From Dehalococcoidia bacterium (lineage in GTDB: Bacteria > Chloroflexota > Dehalococcoidia > UBA3495 > JAAXIE01), in assembly GCA_012270525.1 (NCBI GenBank), contig JAAXIE010000326.1:1-5197 (forward strand): a stretch of 5,197 nt of DNA, given 5' to 3'. Made by a program: the position numbers and the translations under genes. Under the pieces are notes generated by a model. The model searched no databases, had not been told where the DNA came from, and worked only from the letters and a program-made list of their open reading frames with translations. Below are positions 1-5,197 of this stretch, in pieces. Positions within the stretch are counted from its first letter, which is position 1. The number at the start of each line of letters is the position of its first letter.

Positions 1-1403
1 GTGGCCGAGATCCGCAGGAAGCTGTGGAAAAGGGTCAGACCGGCACCGGTAACCCCAACGAAATAGGCCTCCAATGCCTCGCCCGTGGCCTGGGCTGGGA
101 ACTCCAAGTCCGCGGTGAGGAGTTGGAACCGTTCCACGCCCCATGCTGCCAAGGCTGCCAAGCCCAGTGCCATCCCGATCATGCGCGATACGGTCACCAG
201 CGACGCAGCCGTGGCCCGGTAGCCTTCGTCCACCGAGCTGAGGGCCCTCGCCATCAGTGGCGTATTGTTCAGGCCATACCCCACGCCAGCGATGCAGAGG
301 TGAATGGTCAGCCATGGCTCGGAGATGTCCAGTTCCCATGTGCTGACCAGGACCAGTCCTGTGGCACTGATCAGCAGACCCAAAATCGCCACCACGCGGT
401 TGCCGACGAATTTCAGCAGGTACCCGCCAATCAAGGCTCCCACCGCCGACGCTCCTGTCAGACGCAGGAGCCACCAACCACCCGTGAGGGGGTCACGCTC
501 CATGACAGTGTTGGCCATCAGGGGGATGGTCACCATGGCAATGATCAGGGACACCCCCTCCAGCAGTTGGGTTGCGTTGGCGGCCATGAACGCTCGCGTC
601 CGCAGTAGTGCGGGCTCCAGCAAGGGCTGGCCCTGCCTGCGCTCCACGAACGCCAGCAACCCGACCAAGGCCAAGCCCGGCAGCCCCACGAGAAATGGCT
701 CCAGCGACGTCAGGGTGAACAGGCCTTCCCGCGAAAGGGCGAACGTGAGGATGAACAGGACCCCCGCCAGCACCAAGCCACCCTGCCAGTCCACCCTGGC
801 ACCGGGTTGACGCTGACTGGGCACCCATGCAAGGGCCCCCATCAGCAAGGCTGCCTGAGGGACGTTCAGCCAGAATATCCAGCGCCAGTCCAGCAATTCG
901 ATGATTGCCCCACCATAGGCGGGACCCAGCAACGATCCTGCTTCCGCGGAAGCGACCACCAAGCCGATGGCCATCCCTCGTTGCGAGGCAGGGAGGACAG
1001 TGCTGGCGATGGCCATGCTGATGGGCACGGTGGCCCCGCCACCGATGGCGTGCACCACGCGGGCCCCGATCATCCACGGCAGGTTGTCGGCCAACGCCAC
1101 CGCGCAAGTGCCGATGGCGAAGACAACCAGGGCGGCCTGATAAGTCCTGGCGTACCCGTACACATCCGCCACACGCCCCAGCAGTGGCATGGCCACGGTA
1201 TATCCGACGATATAACCGGTGATGATCCAAGCCGCCCTGCCTGCGTCCTTGGGCACTTCGAGCTTCAGATCGGCCATGATGGTGGGCAGGGCCGTGACTA
1301 CCACCGTCTGGTCCAAGGCAGCGGTGAACACACCCATGCAGATGACCACCATGACCCACCGCGGGGACATCAGGCGCTGGGAGGAGGGCAGGCCCCAGTT
1401 CAC
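1..1403 (-). CDS. MFS transporter, DHA2-type (14-helix) drug/lipid exporter, 3' end cut by window edge
   Basis: Integral inner-membrane transporter, probably a proton-driven exporter. The minus-strand frame starting at 1403 reads 467 codons with no stop and leaves the window at base 1. From the GTG start, motif D1 (LDQTVVVTALP) is at residues 30-40, motif A (GRVADVYGYARTY) at 76-88, a motif-B-like RVVHAIGGGA at 115-124, motif C (GSLLGPAYGG) at 156-165, and the typical DHA2 segment DWRWIFWLNVP at 172-182. At least twelve hydrophobic segments follow one another up to about residue 420, then a polar stretch and what looks like the beginning of the last helix. DHA2 proteins are usually about 480-530 residues, so little is missing. 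The start is uncertain: an in-frame TGA lies at 1425-1427, and GTG (1403) has only a weak GGTGA about 10 bases upstream; ATG at 1370 is the alternative and has no better site. The gene lies 504 bases downstream of an LprG-like lipoprotein on the same strand. Substrate cannot be told from sequence. Confidence 0.9.
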   Translation of the reverse strand, partial: MNWGLPSSQRLMSPRWVMVVICMGVFTAALDQTVVVTALPTIMADLKLEVPKDAGRAAWIITGYIVGYTVAMPLLGRVADVYGYARTYQAALVVFAIGTCAVALADNLPWMIGARVVHAIGGGATVPISMAIASTVLPASQRGMAIGLVVASAEAGSLLGPAYGGAIIELLDWRWIFWLNVPQAALLMGALAWVPSQRQPGARVDWQGGLVLAGVLFILTFALSREGLFTLTSLEPFLVGLPGLALVGLLAFVERRQGQPLLEPALLRTRAFMAANATQLLEGVSLIIAMVTIPLMANTVMERDPLTGGWWLLRLTGASAVGALIGGYLLKFVGNRVVAILGLLISATGLVLVSTWELDISEPWLTIHLCIAGVGYGLNNTPLMARALSSVDEGYRATAASLVTVSRMIGMALGLAALAAWGVERFQLLTADLEFPAQATGEALEAYFVGVTGAGLTLFHSFLRISA

Positions 1404-1483
1404 GGGTCTGGTTTCACCAACTGCTCAGGCTGGAGAGTGGATGCGACACTACACGCCATACAAGCCTTCGGGAGGAGGACTCT

Positions 1484-1620
1484 TGTATCTGAGGGGGTGC
1501 GGGCTGGAGCCGCAGGCCCGTAGCTGCATGCGACATCGGTCGTATCTGAGAATCAATTTTTCGTAGCTGAGGCATGCCGCTTAGCCGCGTTCCCCAACAC
1601 TGGCTTGTAGCTGGGCATGC
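1484..1620. repeat. Cluster of five degenerate direct repeats upstream of the MFS gene
   Basis: Read on the plus strand, five units of (C/T)GTA(G/T)CTG occur, with the GTA at 1485, 1520, 1542, 1563 and 1607. The steps are 35, 22, 21 and 44 bases, so the last four fit a spacing of about 22 bases with one position skipped. Three units (1519, 1562, 1606) are followed within 0-3 bases by GCATGC (1526-1531, 1572-1577, 1615-1620). Two units have the T variant, GTATCTGAG. An inverted partial copy, TACAAGCC, lies at 1459-1466 and mirrors GGCTTGTA at 1602-1609; ATGCGACA also occurs twice (1441-1448, 1528-1535). Two helical turns between units and the position just upstream of a transporter start suggest tandem operator sites for a regulator, but degenerate decay of an older repeat is also possible. 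Confidence 0.5.
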
Positions 1621-1737
1621 GCCGCACGGGATCTGGCCCCAGTGGTGCCGACCCTGCGGGGACAGGGACACGGGTTGAGGCCAGAATCCGGGTCTGACAT
1701 GGCGCGCCTCTTCCACGAGTCGGATTGAAGAATAGCA

Positions 1738-1774
1738 AGGCTGGGGCGACCCTACAGGGGTCAGTCCCCAGCCT
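1738..1774 (-). terminator. Strong two-part hairpin, possible transcription terminator of the lipoprotein operon
   Basis: AGGCTGGGG (1738-1746) pairs perfectly with CCCCAGCCT (1766-1774). Inside it GACCC (1748-1752) pairs with GGGTC (1758-1762) around the five-base loop TACAG, with a 1/3-base internal bulge. On the minus strand the hairpin is followed by TTGCTATTCTT, which is only moderately T-rich, so it is not a textbook intrinsic terminator. It lies 133 bases beyond the lipoprotein stop codon, in the right direction to end that transcript. It could instead be a 3' stabilising structure or a structured leader element of the transporter transcript. Confidence 0.4.
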
Positions 1775-1907
1775 GTGTTCAGGCTAGCAGGCAGAGGGAG
1801 CGAGGGTCAACAGGGGGCTGTCATGCTGGCATGGGCTTGCGAAGGTAAGGCCGGTGGAACGCGGGCCAATTCACACCTTGCGACCGTAGCGCGGCCTCCC
1901 CCCAATT

Positions 1908-2657
1908 TCAGAGGGGCGGTTCTATCTCCACCGGAACATCGACCGCGGTTATCGTGATCACCCGCACCGAGTCGGTCGTATCCTCGGGGAACAGCCTGCC
2001 CCCCACCCTTGCCTTGTGCAGCAGGGAGTCCTCCATTCCGACCCAGACCTCCAACCGTATCGGCTCGCCCGGAGTAGCGTTCACCAGGAGACCCCGGAAA
2101 TCGCCAGAATCGGCCTCTCCCGAAATGCGCCAGGCCGGCACGTCTCCAAGCAGGTCCTCACCAAGAAGGGCAGGCCCCTGTATCGCTAGCATGATCTCCG
2201 CCAAGCGCAGGCCCAAGCTGCTGAAATCGAAAGGCAGCGTTACAGGGTCTGTCTCGCCCCACCGGCCCAGGAGGTTCATGTAAGCCTTGTCGGCAACCCC
2301 GATCACCTCCACCCCCACGAAGGCATTCCGGTTCGTCGTCGTGGCTTCCATCCTCAGGCTGTACCTGTCGGGCATGGCAATCTGCCCCTGCACGGAGTCC
2401 ACATGGAGCCCCAGCCCGCTGAGATATGACGACCCCACGTCGTGTTCCAAATCAAAGGCAGCGTAGGTGATTCCTGACATACGATCAGCCGACATCTCGA
2501 TGATGGACCTGGCTTCCCGCGTGGCAACGGGCACCGTGGTGACCGGTGCGGGGCTGGGTGGTGTGGCCCCGCATCCACCAGCAACCAGCGACGCCAGCAG
2601 GGCCAGCAGCGCAGCCGCCTGGCAGGTCCGGGCAAGGCCGCCGTTCTTCAGTTCCAC
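1908..2657 (-). CDS. LppX/LprG-type lipoprotein (LppX_LprAFG family)
   Basis: Predicted exported lipoprotein of 249 residues, of the family whose mycobacterial members (LprG, LppX) bind lipids in a hydrophobic cavity. The N-terminus has K4 and R10, a hydrophobic run at 13-26 and a lipobox VAGGC with Cys29, followed by a Pro/Thr-rich linker (about 31-45). The mature part follows the family pattern: an early helix with SADRMSGI (55-62), alternating strands ending in YSLRM, a segment VEVIGVADKAYMNLLGRW, a later ISGEAD strand, RLEVWVGMEDSLLHKARVGG, and the characteristic end AVDVPVEIEPPL. The start is GTG at 2657, which lies inside the last codons of the upstream propeller gene: the two overlap by 10 bases and there is no clear Shine-Dalgarno, so translation is probably coupled. 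The family call rests on pattern memory rather than a profile search; what it binds is unknown. Confidence 0.78.
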   Translation of the reverse strand: MELKNGGLARTCQAAALLALLASLVAGGCGATPPSPAPVTTVPVATREARSIIEMSADRMSGITYAAFDLEHDVGSSYLSGLGLHVDSVQGQIAMPDRYSLRMEATTTNRNAFVGVEVIGVADKAYMNLLGRWGETDPVTLPFDFSSLGLRLAEIMLAIQGPALLGEDLLGDVPAWRISGEADSGDFRGLLVNATPGEPIRLEVWVGMEDSLLHKARVGGRLFPEDTTDSVRVITITAVDVPVEIEPPL

Positions 2658-4003
2658 GACCAGAAGGCGATGCGGCCGGAAGCTAACTCGCTGGCCACGC
2701 CCGTATTAATGTCCACGGCATAGACCTTGTCTGTTGAGGCACTCACCCCGTTGGTGCTTCCCGCACTGTGGCTCAGGGTGCCGGTGAAGACGAACCTGCT
2801 GCTATCCGGTGCCCACAACGAGTTGGAGTAAGCGTATTGGTCGAAGAAGCTGATCATGGTGAACTGCTCCGAGGATGGCCCAAACTCCACCAGTTCCCGC
2901 GCCTCTCCGCCTGCTGCTGGAACGACATTCCATATCAAGGCCCGTTGACTGGGGGCCACGGTCACGTACAGCAGCCATTCGCCGTCGGGCGACCAGAAGA
3001 AGGCCAGGAACGAGTCTTCGACCACGGTGCGCTCCCCAGTGCCGTCGGCCCGCACCACCCTCAAACGCTGATAGGATGGCAGCGTATCGGCGGTGGAGTC
3101 GGCGGTGGCGATCTCCGTACCGTCCGGCGACCACAGGAAGGCTGCGCCCGGCCCCACCTCGGTAAGAGCTGTTGCAGGCCCGGGATCGTCGGCAGGCCCC
3201 AGGTTCAGCACGAACAGCGACTCGCCCCCGTTATTCTCCGCTGCATACGCTCCCTTGCGGTCCACCGGAGAGAAGGCAGGGACGCGATACACGGAACTCG
3301 AATCCCCCAGCCGACGCGGCTGGTCCAAACCGGGAGCATCGAGCACCTCCAGGCCGTTTCGCAGGTGCATCAGGATGCCACTGCTGTCGGCAGCCCAGCT
3401 GTAGTAGATCGGCCCCATGGTGGCGATGGGAACGGGCGCATCCCTCCCGTCGCCGAGAGAGGAGAAGAGGGTCAGCCCGCTGGCAGTCGACGATATGAAG
3501 GTCAGAAGGTTGCTGTCCGGCGACCAGTACAGATAGTGCGACGCGTTCTGGGCGATGAACGGGCTAGACCCCGGCTCGTTCTCGTGCACCAGGTTCAGGT
3601 CGCCGGTTTCCACGTCCGCAACATAGATGGATGAGGCCACTGTACCATCGGAGGGCAGGACCCTGGAGAATGCCAGCTTCCGGCCATCCCGCGACCATGT
3701 GGGCCAGGTGAACAGGGCTTCAGGTGCCAGGCCTTGCGCGCTGATGCGCCCCACTGCCCCTTCTACGCCGCCCCCAGCCAACCGGCGTGACCCCGTGCCG
3801 TCGGGCTGGATGGTGAATAGACCGCCATCTACACCGGTATATGCGATCAGGTCCACTGTGATTGCCCTCGCAAGTTCAGCCTCCGGTGCCGTTCCTACGC
3901 CCGTCATTTCTACCGGTCGGGTTGCACATCCCAGCCCGGCACCCAGCAGCATCAAGGCCACTAGTACTATCACAGCGGGACGCCTCAGCAATATCCGGCC
4001 CAT
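2648..4003 (-). CDS. TolB-like (PD40/WD40-like) beta-propeller lipoprotein
   Basis: Predicted surface or periplasm-facing lipoprotein of 451 residues. The N-terminus has R3, R7 and R8, a hydrophobic core at 10-24 and a Cys26 after GAGLG; this lipobox has Gly rather than Leu at -3, which is permitted but atypical. The rest is a repeated propeller: PD40-like blades at 103-112 (WSRDGRKLAF), 160-169 (WSPDSNLLTF), 203-212 (WAADSSGILM), 244-253 (FSPVDRKGAY), 291-300 (WSPDGTEIAT), 337-346 (WSPDGEWLLY) and 397-406 (WAPDSSRFVF), giving about seven blades. An N-terminal strand near 52-64 and the C-terminal FWSWN may close the ring. No enzymatic domain is visible, so a binding or scaffold role is likely; similarity is to the propeller of TolB, not to a full Tol system. 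The ATG at 4003 has no good Shine-Dalgarno nearby (GGAGG ends 15 bases upstream), and a better-equipped in-frame mini-ORF precedes it. It overlaps the next lipoprotein by 10 bases. Confidence 0.85.
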   Translation of the reverse strand: MGRILLRRPAVIVLVALMLLGAGLGCATRPVEMTGVGTAPEAELARAITVDLIAYTGVDGGLFTIQPDGTGSRRLAGGGVEGAVGRISAQGLAPEALFTWPTWSRDGRKLAFSRVLPSDGTVASSIYVADVETGDLNLVHENEPGSSPFIAQNASHYLYWSPDSNLLTFISSTASGLTLFSSLGDGRDAPVPIATMGPIYYSWAADSSGILMHLRNGLEVLDAPGLDQPRRLGDSSSVYRVPAFSPVDRKGAYAAENNGGESLFVLNLGPADDPGPATALTEVGPGAAFLWSPDGTEIATADSTADTLPSYQRLRVVRADGTGERTVVEDSFLAFFWSPDGEWLLYVTVAPSQRALIWNVVPAAGGEARELVEFGPSSEQFTMISFFDQYAYSNSLWAPDSSRFVFTGTLSHSAGSTNGVSASTDKVYAVDINTGVASELASGRIAFWSWN

Positions 4004-4009
4004 AAGCGA

Positions 4010-4039
4010 TTAGCCCAGCCTCCGCTGAACCGCAACCAT
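4010..4039 (-). other. Nine-codon mini-ORF (MVAVQRRLG) in frame ahead of the propeller gene
   Basis: ATG at 4039 is preceded by a strong GAGGAG with a 7-base spacer, and the frame ends at TAA (4010-4012), six bases before the ATG of the propeller gene and in the same frame as it. The sequence therefore reads MVAVQRRLG, stop, Ser, Leu, then the annotated Met. Either this is a leader peptide that delivers ribosomes to the poorly equipped main start by termination-reinitiation, or the true start of the gene was at 4039 and the TAA is a mutation or sequencing error. The Arg-Arg in it would suit the n-region of a signal peptide, but the annotated protein already has a complete one. Confidence 0.35.
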
Positions 4040-4046
4040 TTTTCTG

Positions 4047-4052
4047 CTCCTC
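4047..4052 (-). promoter_or_regulatory. Shine-Dalgarno GAGGAG of the mini-ORF
   Basis: GAGGAG on the minus strand lies 7 bases before the ATG at 4039. It is the only strong ribosome binding site ahead of the two lipoprotein genes, and so bears on which start is used for the propeller protein. Confidence 0.5.
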
Positions 4053-4151
4053 GCACTCTCTCGCACCCGTTCCCTTCCCATCAGTACGCAGAAGGCGGGA
4101 ACCCGCGGACCCGGAAGCACCAAGCTTTCAGACGCCATCGACACTGCTGTC

Positions 4152-5075
4152 TCAATCCTCGATAGTTCCGTGCTTGTAGGGCTCCAACACCGCGTACAGG
4201 GTATCGTTCACCGGCGTCGGGACGCCCGCCTCTCGCCCCAAGCGCACCACCGCCCCCGTGAGCGCATCCAACTCCAGCGGTCTCCCCAACTCCATATCTA
4301 TTTGCATCGAGGCCTTCAGGTCCTTTGCCCATCCAACCATGTAGTCCCAAGTCTTCGGCACGATGTCGGCATCCAGATTGACCCCCTTGGCTCGCCCCAC
4401 CGCCTCCACCTCCTTCAGGGCCGCCATCAGAGTATCCCGGCCTGCTTGGGAGTCCATGATGGTGCTCAGGCCCGTCCGGGATGCGCAGGTGACGCCGGCC
4501 AGCACCGTGATGAAGAGGGACTTGCTCCACAACTCCTTGGGCATGTCCTGGGAAGTCTGTACCTCGATCCCTGCTTCCAGGAACACCTCCGTGATGGGCA
4601 GGCAACGGGGGGTGGACGGACCCTCTTTCTCGCCGAAGACAAACCGCACCACGCCACCCGCCTGCCTGATCTGCCCTGGCCCGGTGCGGGCCGCCTCGAT
4701 GTAAACAGCCCCAGGGAGAACGTTGTCCCGGTCCAGTGCCTCGGACATGCTGGCGTAGCTGTCCACCCCGTTCTGTACCGTGATCACCATGGTGTCGTAG
4801 CCGACCAGGGGCCGCAGCGAAGGAAGGGCATCGGAGTTCTGGTACGTCTTGACGCAATAAAGGACCAGGTCCACCGGCCCTACTGCCATGGGATCGTCGG
4901 TTGCCAGCACCGGGGCCTCGAACTTACCCCAGTGGCTCTGCACCCTGAGGCCGTGCTGCTGCATGGCTTCCAGGTTCTCGCCACGGGCGATCATCACGAC
5001 GGGATTGCCTGCACGAGCCAGCACGGCCCCGAAATATCCACCCACCGCCCCAGCCCCCAAGACGGCGATCCGCAT
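4152..5075 (-). CDS. ApbA/PanE-family ketopantoate reductase-like oxidoreductase
   Basis: Cytoplasmic NADPH-dependent reductase of 307 residues, the normal family length. The N-terminal Rossmann domain shows GAGAVGGYFG (7-16) for the cofactor, K76 in YCVKTYQ and N102 in TVQNGVDS, matching K72 and N98 of E. coli PanE. The C-terminal helical domain has K185 in ELWSKSLF (E. coli K176), and S256 and E268 in the segment running from KASMQ to PLELDA (E. coli S244 and E256). However, the residues matching N180 and N184 are Ile189 and Ala193. Because those asparagines help bind ketopantoate in PanE, this is probably a paralogue acting on another 2-oxo or beta-hydroxy acid; I do not assign panE. The ATG at 5075 has a perfect AGGAGG five bases upstream. 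It ends 113 bases before the mini-ORF ahead of the lipoprotein genes, so co-transcription is possible but nothing links the functions. Confidence 0.9.
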   Translation of the reverse strand: MRIAVLGAGAVGGYFGAVLARAGNPVVMIARGENLEAMQQHGLRVQSHWGKFEAPVLATDDPMAVGPVDLVLYCVKTYQNSDALPSLRPLVGYDTMVITVQNGVDSYASMSEALDRDNVLPGAVYIEAARTGPGQIRQAGGVVRFVFGEKEGPSTPRCLPITEVFLEAGIEVQTSQDMPKELWSKSLFITVLAGVTCASRTGLSTIMDSQAGRDTLMAALKEVEAVGRAKGVNLDADIVPKTWDYMVGWAKDLKASMQIDMELGRPLELDALTGAVVRLGREAGVPTPVNDTLYAVLEPYKHGTIED

Positions 5076-5080
5076 ACTCC

Positions 5081-5086
5081 CCTCCT
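5081..5086 (-). promoter_or_regulatory. Shine-Dalgarno AGGAGG of the reductase
   Basis: A perfect AGGAGG on the minus strand lies five bases before the ATG at 5075. It confirms that start and contrasts with the weak sites ahead of the other three genes. Confidence 0.85.
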
Positions 5087-5137
5087 GAGGCTACCAGCCT
5101 AACCCAGCCCAAGCAGCGGCACAAGCGGGCCTATCTC

Positions 5138-5166
5138 CCATACCCAGCTCTACGAGAGGGGTATGG
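5138..5166. repeat. 29-base near-perfect inverted repeat upstream of the reductase
   Basis: CCATACCC (5138-5145) pairs with GGGTATGG (5159-5166), and inside it CTC (5148-5150) pairs with GAG (5154-5156) around TAC, separated from the outer stem by a symmetric AG/AG internal loop. It lies about 65-90 bases ahead of the reductase start. There is no T-run on either side, so it does not look like an intrinsic terminator; an operator for a dimeric regulator or an RNA structure in the leader are the alternatives. The gene upstream lies outside the window. Confidence 0.45.
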
Positions 5167-5197
5167 CTGGGCCCGGTGATCTGGCATTGGGCCGGTG

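Larger units (their letters stand above)
1404..1907. other. Intergenic region between lipoprotein and MFS genes (504 bases)
   Basis: No reading frame here looks like a protein: the open frames of 60-100 codons on either strand have no family-like pattern, no good ribosome binding site, and overlap the repeats or neighbouring genes. From the lipoprotein side it contains about 130 bases with nothing recognisable, a strong hairpin (1738-1774), a stretch with loosely spaced inverted repeats (AATCCG at 1685-1690 with CGGATT at 1721-1726; TCTGGCC at 1632-1638 with GGCCAGA at 1679-1685), and then a cluster of short direct repeats (1484-1620) ending about 80 bases before the transporter start. The promoter of the transporter must lie here if it is not co-transcribed, but I see no convincing -35/-10 pair. 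Confidence 0.7.

Noticed and set aside
493..1359. A 288-codon minus-strand frame within the transporter
   Set aside because: It is Gly/His/Arg-rich with no family pattern and lies in a different frame from the transporter, whose own frame carries all the MFS motifs. The same holds for the plus-strand frames at 24-608, 304-810 and 807-1523.
1484..1620. CRISPR array
   Set aside because: The units are only about 8-16 bases, degenerate and unevenly spaced, without proper spacers or cas genes.
1414..1738. Minus-strand frames of 100 and 61 codons in the intergenic region
   Set aside because: No ribosome binding site, Cys/Trp/Pro-rich random-looking composition, and they overlap the repeat cluster and each other.
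1775..1957. A 60-codon plus-strand frame
   Set aside because: It overlaps the 3' end of the lipoprotein gene and has no recognisable features or Shine-Dalgarno.
4095..4106. Palindrome GCGGGAACCCGC as a terminator after the reductase
   Set aside because: With a usable loop only four base pairs remain and no T-run follows on the minus strand; too weak to call.
4170..5102. A 310-codon plus-strand frame antisense to the reductase
   Set aside because: It is a mirror of a well-conserved enzyme gene in GC-rich DNA; the His/Gln/Arg-rich product resembles nothing and the reductase shows all expected motifs.
5102..5133. Possible promoter TTGTGC - 17 bases - TAGGCT ahead of the reductase (minus strand)
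   Set aside because: Each hexamer matches the consensus at only three of six positions, which is expected by chance.
5089..5197. 3' end of an upstream minus-strand gene at the right edge
   Set aside because: All three frames reach stops, but the pieces are 15-33 codons and show nothing recognisable, so no partial gene can be supported.

Overview
The window is about 5.2 kb of GC-rich bacterial DNA in which every gene I can support lies on the minus strand. Read in the direction of transcription (right to left) the order is: an ApbA/PanE-type ketopantoate reductase paralogue, a TolB-like beta-propeller lipoprotein, an LppX/LprG-type lipoprotein, a roughly 500-base gap, and a 14-helix (DHA2-type) major facilitator transporter that runs off the left edge. 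There are no RNA genes, insertion sequences or CRISPR arrays that I can see.

The source cannot be fixed from the sequence alone. High GC, GTG starts, two lipoproteins with signal-peptidase-II cysteines, an LppX/LprAFG-family protein and a PanE paralogue without the full catalytic set would fit a Chloroflexota genome (Dehalococcoidia/SAR202-like) or an actinobacterium. This is inference from gene content, not from any marker gene.

Layout. Positions 1-1403 hold the MFS transporter; its frame stays open to the window edge. Positions 1404-1907 are non-coding as far as I can tell. They hold a cluster of degenerate direct repeats (GTAGCT/GTATCT units, three followed by GCATGC) just upstream of the transporter, and a strong two-part hairpin at 1738-1774 downstream of the lipoprotein gene. 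Positions 1908-4003 hold two lipoprotein genes whose ends overlap by 10 bases. A nine-codon mini-ORF with a much better ribosome binding site than the main gene lies in frame just ahead of the propeller gene. Positions 4152-5075 hold the reductase with a textbook Shine-Dalgarno, and a 29-base inverted repeat lies upstream of it at 5138-5166.

How the genes may work together. The LppX/LprG-type lipoprotein and the DHA2-type MFS transporter on the same strand recall the mycobacterial lprG-Rv1410c (P55) pair, in which a lipid-binding lipoprotein works with an MFS exporter on lipid transport across the envelope. Here the pair is split by 500 bases with its own putative control region, and the lipoprotein is instead tightly coupled to a beta-propeller lipoprotein. 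A cell-surface lipid- or lipophile-handling module is therefore a reasonable hypothesis but is not proven. The reductase is probably a separate metabolic gene.
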